A stretch of 64,000 nt of DNA from NCBI RefSeq assembly GCF_037893015.1, contig NC_133662.1:201966009-202030008 (forward strand), in the 5' to 3' direction. Both the position numbers and the translations under genes were made by a program. Below are positions 56,900-64,000 of this stretch, one piece after another. The stretch is from Macrotis lagotis (taxonomy: Eukaryota > Chordata > Mammalia > Peramelemorphia > Peramelidae). Every line of letters starts with the position of its first letter. Within the stretch, counting starts at the first letter, position 1. The notes under the pieces were generated by a model. That model worked only from the letters and a program-made list of their open reading frames with translations, searched no databases and had not been told where the DNA came from.

Positions 56900-57055
56900 T
56901 CATCATGTTTCCTCTTCTAAACTCAGCTATTTTTGAAGGGCACCATCTTCCCAATCACTAAAGTTTCCCATGTTACAGTCCTGTTTAACTTCCTATTCTA
57001 ACTTAACTTGCATATAGAATCAGTTACTAAATCTTATTGATTCTACCTCCACCCA
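56900..57055 (+). mobile_element. L2 LINE fragment
   Basis: gggcaccatcttcccaatca and atcagttactaaatcttatt match L2 RT near its AVSTTILPVT and QSVTKSC stretches. This portion precedes, in L2 order, the part seen at 56128-56800, so it is another copy. Confidence 0.6.
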
Positions 57056-57678
57056 TAAAATCTCATATCCATAGACTTAAAGCCTAGAATGTTTCTCCAT
57101 AAAACTAAGTAAAAATCACACAGATGCTGAAAAGGCCTGTAAAAGAAAAAAGAATTTTCAAGTATTTCTAATGGAAAAATCAGATCTGAATAGGAAATTT
57201 GAAATACAAACATGAAGAGTGTGGAGAAACTAGAAAAATGTATGTACAATTATGTGTAGCTCTATAATGATGGAACATTAATGTCTTAAAAGGAGAGGAT
57301 AAATAAGCATCCCTTTAGAACTTTAATGTTTTCCAAGAGCAATGAGGTAATTAAATAAGAAAACCAGAGGATCTAGTGTATATTAGTTTTATTCTGAGAG
57401 TTTTAAGAGGCGAAATAGAAGGGACAATAAAAGAAGAAATATGCTAGAGTAGAAAAAAGGAACAAAGAGGTAGGTCTTGATATTTGGGATATATTAGATT
57501 ATACAAACACAGAATGAGGGGAATTTTATTTGAAATGAACAAAAGAGGGTTGAACATACATAAATACATAGATAATTTTATTTAGAAATACAACAAACTT
57601 GATAGGGAATTTAGCCAGGAAGTAACAATCACAAGCAAAACAAAATTTCTTGATCCTTAAAGGGAGATTAAGTAGAAC
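57056..57678. other. No gene recognised
   Basis: AT-rich with no coding signal. Confidence 0.45.
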
Positions 57679-57800
57679 GAAAGGAAGGAAGGAAAAAAGG
57701 ATGGAAGGAAGGGAAAGGAGAAAAGGAAGGGAGAGGAGGGAGGAAGGGAAGGAGAAAAAAAGGAAGAAAGAAGAGAGGAAGGAATGGAGGAAGAAAAGAA
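57679..57800. repeat. Purine tract, imperfect GGAA
   Basis: About 120 bases of A/G on the plus strand, with GGAAGG, AAAAGG and GAGGA units. Unlike the two GGAA tracts earlier, it abuts CR1/L3, not a minus-strand MIR SINE. Confidence 0.85.
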
Positions 57801-58965
57801 ATTAAAGATTTTTATCAAAGACTTGGATGAAGAGATAAATTAGGTACCCTTACCAACTTTGTAGTTGAAGTGAATGTGGGATGTTAGAGTCAGAATCCAA
57901 AAAGATGTCAATAGTCTCAAATGATGGACTAAATCAAACAGGATCCCACTTGATTGAGATAAACATAAAATTTGAAATGAGATATCCTTTAATAAATACA
58001 AGATGGAGAAGGCATGGTTAGATACCATTTCCTCTAAAAAAAATATGCTAACTTGCATTAACTGCAAACCCAATAAAAGTCTGCACTGTGACAAAGCCGC
58101 TAAAAAAGCTAACACATTTTTAGACTATATTAAGTAAGGCATATCGATTGGAATGAAGGAGGTGACCTCAGCATACCCTTCTCAGTCAGATCTCATCTGG
58201 AGTTTTAGAGTATTAGAGGCAGTTGATAGCACAGTGGATAGAGATTGGGTAAAGAGCCAGGAAGACCTATCTTAGACATTAGTGTTTGACTCTGGGCAAA
58301 TCATTTAACCTCTGTTTGCCTCAGTTTTCTCAACTATAAAATGGGGATAAATAGTTCCTGCTTCATGGTTTGTTGTGAGGATCAAATGAAATATTTGTAA
58401 AAAGCTTACTAATGCTAAGCACATTGTAATCATCACATAAATGTTTTCCCCATCAGGTTCTGTTTTCCGTGCCACATTGTGGGAAAGTCATTGACAAACC
58501 AGATAGCACCCAGAGAATGGTGATCAGGATGTTGAGGGGATTGGAAACTGCATACTGAAACTGAAAGAATTAAGATACCTTTGACCTGAAATAGGAGCAA
58601 CTTAACAGGAGCATGATAGTTATCTTCAAATATAAAATGAGTTATCATATGGAGAAGAGATTGAACTTATTTTGCTTGGCTCCAAACAGCAGAACTAGGA
58701 TTAATGGCTTGAAGTCACACAAAGATGGATTTAGACAAGATGTTAAGGAGACACTTTCTAACAATAAGAGCCAACCAAAAGTGCAATGGGCTGCTTCGGA
58801 AAGTGGTGGGCTCCTTCTCACTAAAGGTTTCAGGTAGAGGTTGGACAGCAACCTTACAGGATGATGTAGGGTGGGGGTGGGGGGTCTTGTTCAGTGAAGT
58901 TTTAGACCAAATAGCCTCTGGGATCTCATCCAAATCTGAGCTTTTTGTGATACTTTTAATCATTA
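57801..58965 (+). mobile_element. CR1/L3 LINE 3' region holding a SINE
   Basis: caaagacttggatgaagaga, gatggagaaggcatggttag, gccgctaaaaaagctaacac, tctcatctggagttttagag, then after a SINE gggaaagtcattgacaaacc, catgatagttatcttcaaat, aagtgcaatgggctgcttcg, and gggctccttctcactaaagg: CR1/L3 RT end and 3' UTR in order. Open frames of 70-90 codons here are its remnants or antisense. Confidence 0.85.
58205..58445 (+). mobile_element. MIR-type SINE in CR1/L3
   Basis: ggcagttgatagcacagtgg, gactctgggcaaatcattta, cctcagttttctcaactata, ggttgtgaggatcaaatgaa-type text at 58365-58395, and gctaagcacattgtaatcat. CR1/L3 sequence continues on both sides. Confidence 0.85.
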
Positions 58966-60344
58966 GTTTGAAAATGAAAGCAGCAAAAGCTTATCAGTAG
59001 ATGGAAAAGAAGGAGAAACTTTAAGGGGTGGTGGAATCAGAGGGATTTTTTCCCCCTTCTGTAAATCAAGGATCCCCATCATCAACAGATGATTTTTCTC
59101 ACACATATAGATTAATACAAAGACTAAACCCAAGCAATGAAGCACAATGATGATGAGGGCCCTCATTCTGTGCCTGTTGATGGTCATGAAATAGTACAAA
59201 TGAATATGTGGCTGCTTTTAAAAGCAAGTTGTGTATCAGTTAATGAAACTTTCTTTTGAATTTCTAAAGGACCTTGATAAGAACTAAAATATTCTTTCAG
59301 CTGGGATTTTTTGCATTGTTTTAGAATGTTGATTCAAATATACTTCAACTCACTTCAACTCAAGAATAATATTTTTAAGTGATTCATTGATTTGGTTGTT
59401 AGCTTTACCATATCTTTCTTTGGAATATTGTTTTGTGTTATTAGTATGCCTTTTTCTTTTGAAGTAGGATTAGGACAGGCCTTAAATCTTTTTGATTTGT
59501 AATTTCCATGAATATTTACTTTTTCTCTGATCAGGGATGAAGAGACTGAGGGAAGAGTTGAGCTCTTGGCAGCATAGACTCGTACATTTTGGCAGGAATT
59601 GGAATTTGTAACTAGTGAATTCCAAGAAGACTTAGTACAATTTACCCACAAACTAAGCTAAAATTTGTTTCAAAATATAACAAAAAAGATATGACTCTTT
59701 TATTACAAGAAAACTGTTGAGAAATAGATTAAAGGTTTAACAGGAAAATCCTGGTTGTTGGGTGGCAAAATTCCAATGTTAAGTGGCCAAGGCAAATACA
59801 ACTCACAACTTATAATTTGTTCATGACATCCAGAATCCACATAGTTACCACAGCATCCATATAAGGAAAGGTAATCAAAGCCATGAAAAAACCAAGTTAT
59901 ATTGACTTATCTTTACAGGAAGTAATATCTTGATTGAAGTATGAACTGGAACATGTGTCAGCTTTAGGAAGTTTTATGTGTTATATTCTATTATTTTCTT
60001 AAGATTCTTAAGATTTGTTTTGTTTTGTTTTCTTCCTATCTTCACTCATGTAGCAAAGCATTATATTTATTTATTATTAATATATATTATATATAATCTA
60101 ATAATATATTTAAAGTTGTATGAGAACCAAGAAAGACATATAGAGTTGTTATCATTATTCCTTTGTTTGCCAAAAATAATTGTCTTATTATTAAAATGAA
60201 AACTTGCTCACTTAATATTGTTACTTTTATGGATATTATTATTTTATCCTCACCAAAATAGTTTGTAGTAATTAAAGATAATGGAAATCTTCATTAAAAA
60301 ATAACAAAAAAGCCAGTTTTTGTTTGTTTTTACCCTTCTGATGG
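58966..60344. other. No gene recognised
   Basis: AT-rich DNA with no recognised repeat. A TA-rich patch lies at 60060-60115. Confidence 0.45.
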
Positions 60345-60590
60345 TTCTTATTATTCAGTTGTATTAGTTGTTTCCAACTCTTTATGAACCCATTTGGGTT
60401 TTTTCTTGGCAAAGTTAATGGAGTGGTTTGCCATTTTCTTCTCCAGCTCATTTTTAAGGTGAGGAAACTGAAGCAAGAGGGTTAAGTATAAAGCTAGTTA
60501 ATATATGAGGCAGGATTTGAACTCAGGAAATTGAGTCTTCCTGATTTCAGGCCTAGTGCTCTGTATCCTCTGCACCAGCCCTATTGAAAA
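60345..60590 (-). mobile_element. MON1-type SINE, left arm of inverted pair
   Basis: tccaactctttatgaaccca, tttgggttttttcttggcaa, gtttgccattttcttctcca, aggtgaggaaactgaagcaa, and ggatttgaactcaggaaatt. Full length, reverse orientation relative to the copy at 60665-60900. Confidence 0.9.
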
Positions 60591-60664
60591 ATATTTTTGC
60601 CTTGAGCTCAGATTTAATCTTAGTGCTCATACAGTTGATCAGCTGTTTTTAGATTGAGACTAGG

Positions 60665-60900
60665 AACATAAGACAGCTTGGTAGTACATTGGATAAAGCA
60701 CTAGGCCTGGAGTCAGGAAGTCTCCCATATGAGCAGTTGTATGAACCTGACTAAGTCATTTCACCCTTTTAACTTCAGTTCCTCTTCTATCAAATGATCT
60801 GGAGAAGAAAATGGCAAACCATTCTAGTATTTTTGCCAAGAAAACCTCAAATGGTGTTACAAAGAGTCAGACATACTGAAATGGATTCAATAACAACAGG
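60665..60900 (+). mobile_element. MON1-type SINE, right arm of inverted pair
   Basis: gcttggtagtacattggata, gcactaggcctggagtcagg, gaagaaaatggcaaaccatt, ctagtatttttgccaagaaa, and acaaagagtcagacatactg. It could pair with 60345-60590 across a 74-base spacer. Confidence 0.9.
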
Positions 60901-62194
60901 AATGTTGATGTTGGCTATTTATAGGTAATAATTTATATCCATTGGAAAGATGGACTAATTTTAGTAGGATGAGCATGATTTTGAATTAGGATTTTTATAA
61001 GAATTGAGTCCATACACTAGGGTTTTTGTTGGTAGTAATGTAATAAAAGATAGGAAAACTGTTTAGAATCAATCTCATTGAATACAAGAGTTCCAGAAAG
61101 AAATACTGTATCCTTTGGAAAAAAATAAAACAAGACAATAAAAGCAGAAACAAAGGTCTATAGGAAAATCTCCTTGTAATTTATTTAAAGTTGTGAGCAG
61201 ACAATTATCCTTAATGAACAATCCTATAGGGACAGTAAACTCCAGAGACTGAATATATATGAATAGTGTTTGTCCTAGCATGCATTCATTCATTCTGTCT
61301 GAATAATGATGTATACATGATAGGTAGTGCATAAAGACTATAATCATTGTTTTATAAACAAAGTCAAACTATTAGTTTTTTAATTTTTACTTTATTTGTT
61401 CTTCAGGATCTGAATGTAATCTTTTATCAGCAATAGTTTTACTTGATAATCTTATATTATATTATTTAGCCATTGTCATCTCACATTGATGATACTGACA
61501 TAGATTCACCAATAAAAACTTGAACTTACTTTTTCTTCATGCCCCATACCTAATTCACCCATGTCCCAGTATCCAACCAGTCTCTTCCCTCAAACTGCAC
61601 TTCTCTCACCAGAGCCAGCCTTGAGGAGTGGCTCCCTACATCCTGCCATGATGAATGTTAGTAGCCTAGAGACAGGAATTCTAGTTTTGGAAGCTGTGGA
61701 TTGTCCATTGTGGGTGGGAGAGGTGATATATTGGAAACTGCATTGGATTTGGGATGTTACTACAGGCCTTGGGTAAAAAGATCCTGACTAGGGGTCATGG
61801 CCCAGGGCAGGAAAGAAAACTCTGGATTGGAACCAGAATATCTGGGAGTTTAAAATGTAAGAGAAAATAGGCCTGGGGGAGAGGTACAAATAGTTCAAGA
61901 AATGATATGGCTTTGGATGATACTTTGGCTCATGAGGATAATTTGTGTACTTGAAAGATACTTTAAAAGGGGTAAGGTAAAAAATGATTACAATTAATCT
62001 GATGCAATTTGAGTCAATGCTGCTTATCATGCAATCAAGCAAGCAATCTGTGATGATACTTTGATAACAATGTAAGCTTATCAAGCAATTGAATAATCAA
62101 ATTGGGATTGATGATACCTAATTAATAGTACTAGAATGATAAATAACACTAGGTGAAGAGGCATGGATATTTAAACTTTTAGAGAGAAAGAGGG
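60901..62194. other. No gene recognised
   Basis: No exon or RNA gene found. A GC-richer patch at 61540-61770 has a 71-codon frame without recognisable content. The right end may belong to the following L1. Confidence 0.45.
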
Positions 62195-62466
62195 GAGAGT
62201 GTGAATGCTGAGTAAATTCTATTAAATAGATTTGACCCAGAGAAGGAATAAAATACATCTCCACTTGGATTTAAAAATCTATCCTAATATATAGAGAGGG
62301 GGGGATGGGGGAAGGGAAAGATAAAGGAAGAAGAGATTGATAAAAGGGAAGGCAGAGGCAAAGGTATAAGTGAAAAAAAGCTGAAAGTTAAATTTTAAAA
62401 GAAAAGTCAAAGGGAAAAGAATAAAATTTTGGTGAGGAGGAATAAGAGGAAATAAACGAAAAATAA

Positions 62467-62992
62467 ATGGAGAAAGATAGCATGGAGGGAAATACAGAAT
62501 TAGTAATCTTTACTATAAATGTGAATGGGATGAACTGTCCTATAAAACAGAAACAGCAGAATGGATTAAAAACCAGAATCCTAAAAACTAGAATATGTTG
62601 TTTACAAGAAATACTTTGAAACAGAGAGATATATATAGGGTAAAGGTAAAAGGTTGGAGCAAAATATGTTATGTCTCAACTGAAGTAAAAAAAAATCAGG
62701 GATAGCAAACCTGATCTCAAATAAAGAAAAAGCAAAACTGATCTCATTAAAAGGGATAATTAAGGAAACTACATCTTCTTAAAAGGCATCATTGGTAATG
62801 AAGCTATATCATTACTAAACACGCTAGTGGCATAGCATCCAAATTCCAAGAGGAAAGCTGAGTGAATTACAAGGAGACATATACAGCAAAACTTGAATAG
62901 TCTCCCTCAATCTCCCTCTATCAGAATTAGATACATCTAACCACAAAATAAAGGAAGTTAAAAAGATGAATGAAATCTTAGAAAACTTAGAT
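62467..62992 (+). pseudogene. L1 ORF2 N-terminal endonuclease, broken
   Basis: APE-type endonuclease portion: FTINVNGMN near 62500 corresponds to the LNVNGLN start of L1 endonuclease, ICCLQE to the catalytic glutamate motif, and ISLKGIIKE and ASKFQEE to later blocks. In-frame stops interrupt it and the frame shifts more than once. The next part is open from 62992. Confidence 0.8.
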
Positions 62993-63639
62993 TGATAGAC
63001 CTCTGGAGAAAACTTAATGGATATAGAAAAGAATATACCTTTTTCTCAGCAATACATGGCACCTATACCAAAACTGATCATGTACTAGGGCACAAAAATA
63101 TTATAATCAAATGCAGAAAGGCAGAAATAATATATACACATTTCTCAGACCATGATGCAATAAAAATTATATGTAATAAAGGGTTGTGGAAAAATAAATC
63201 AAAAACTAATTGGAAATCAAATAACTTTATCCTAAATAATGGGTGGATCAAAGAGCAAATAATAGAAATGATCGATAATTATATCAAAGAAAATCATACT
63301 AATGAGATATCATGCCAAAATTTATGGAATGCAGGCAAGGCAGTTCTAAGGGGAAACTTTATATCTCTAAATGCCTATATGAGTAAAATAGAGAAAGAAG
63401 AGATCAATGAATTGGGTATGCAACTAAAAAAAGCTGGAAAAAGAACAAATTAAAGATCCCCATTGAATACCAAATTAGAATTCTGAAAATCAAGGGAGAA
63501 ATGAATAAAATTGAAAGCAAGAAAACCATTGATCTCATAAATAAGACTAAGAGTTGGTTTTATGAAAAAGCCAATAAAACCTTTGGTTAACAAAGAAAGA
63601 AAATAACCAAATTACCAGTATCATAAATGAAAAAGATGA

Positions 63640-63790
63640 GGGGGCAGCTAGGTGGCACAGTGGATAGAGCACTGGCCTTGGAGTCAGGAGTACCTGAGTT
63701 CAAATCCGGCCTCAGACACTTAATAATTACCTAGCTGTGTGGCCTTGGGCAAGCCACTTAACTCCATTGCCTTGCAAAAACCTTTAAAAA
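63640..63790 (+). mobile_element. Young L1-tailed SINE within L1 (WSINE1-like)
   Basis: ggggcagctaggtggcacag, ggagtcaggagtacctgagt, cttgggcaagccacttaact, ccattgccttgcaaaaacct. Flanks aaatgaaaaagatga (63625-63639) and aaatgaaaaaggtga (63791-63805) agree at 14 of 15. L1 ORF2 continues after the right copy. Confidence 0.96.
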
Positions 63791-64000
63791 AAATGAAAAA
63801 GGTGAACTAACCAACAATGAGGAAGAAATTAAAGAGATAATTCAGAGCTACTTTGCTGAACTCTATGTCAATGAATTGAATAACCTGAGTGAAATGGATG
63901 AATATTTACAAAAATACAAACTGCCCAGATTGTCAAAAGAGAAAATAAATTGCTTAAACAACCCCATTTCAGAAAAAGAAATTGAAGAAACCATCAATAA

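Larger units (their letters stand above)
62195..64000 (+). mobile_element. L1 LINE, ORF2 5' half, runs off window
   Basis: The region before ORF2 (gacccagagaaggaataaaa at about 62235) leads to a likely ORF2 start at 62467, MEKDSMEGNTELVIFTINVN. The endonuclease domain follows in broken frames: ICCLQE, then an open stretch at 62992-63453 with LWRKLNGYRKEYTFFSAIHG, TKTDHVLGHKN and the catalytic-type FSDHDAIKI, and the linker LWNAGKAVLRGNFISLNAY. After 63467 come IKGEMNKIESKKTIDLINKT and SWFYEKANKT, and beyond a [24 protein letters not shown], up to the start of RT at the window end. ORF1 is absent, so the copy is 5'-truncated. Several stops and frame changes make it inactive. Confidence 0.92.

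Noticed and set aside
62992-63453. Host gene of 153 codons
   Set aside because: It is the end of the L1 endonuclease domain and following linker (EYTFFSA, FSDHDAIKI, LWNAGKAV), with L1 sequence on both sides.

Overview
This window looks like intergenic DNA from a marsupial nuclear genome. The evidence is its repeats. tRNA-derived CORE-SINEs of the marsupial type occur throughout, including a young L1-tailed form whose 3' end reads ccttgcaaaaacc, like the WSINE1-type elements of Australian marsupials. With them are L1 copies with marsupial-type ORF2 and 3' UTR, BovB and RTE LINEs, and heavily decayed L2, CR1/L3 and MIR fossils. An Australian marsupial, perhaps a dasyurid, is my best guess; that level of identification is inference. 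DNA is AT-rich. I found no functional host gene, CRISPR array, bacterial operon, RNA gene or recognisable retrovirus.

Layout. 1-3 kb holds the one host-derived gene relic: a nearly full-length processed pseudogene of the V-ATPase V0 subunit d1 mRNA (ATP6V0D1), with 3' UTR, poly(A) signal and a short target-site duplication. 3-20 kb has simple-sequence tracts (a CA/GA block of about 380 bp, a 98-bp CA tract), L2, CR1/L3 and L1 fragments, and a BovB element split by an L1 tail. 21-29 kb has RTE-tailed SINEs, MIR-type SINEs, an L2 interrupted by a SINE with an overgrown GGAA tail, and an isolated antisense L1 5' UTR. 30.3-34.5 kb is an L1 3' portion interrupted by a complete 3.14-kb ORF1-only L1 derivative (HAL1-like). 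That insert is flanked by a perfect 12-bp duplication and carries three antisense SINE-like modules. 34.5-43.5 kb is rich in young SINEs with clear duplications, plus an RTE 3' end and L2. 47.4-52 kb has a SINE whose tail became a GA microsatellite, a CR1/L3 copy holding three later insertions, and an L2 endonuclease fragment. 52-62 kb holds MIR/MON1-type SINEs, CR1/L3 and L2 copies and an inverted SINE pair. 62.2 kb to the window end is a 5'-truncated L1 with much of ORF2, holding a young SINE.

How the parts relate. The window reads as layers: L2, CR1/L3 and MIR lie underneath; BovB/RTE and their SINEs come next; then L1, the HAL1-like element and L1-mobilised SINEs. Most sizeable open reading frames are microsatellite translations or LINE coding fragments. 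The most interesting object is the HAL1-like composite at 30,787-33,928.
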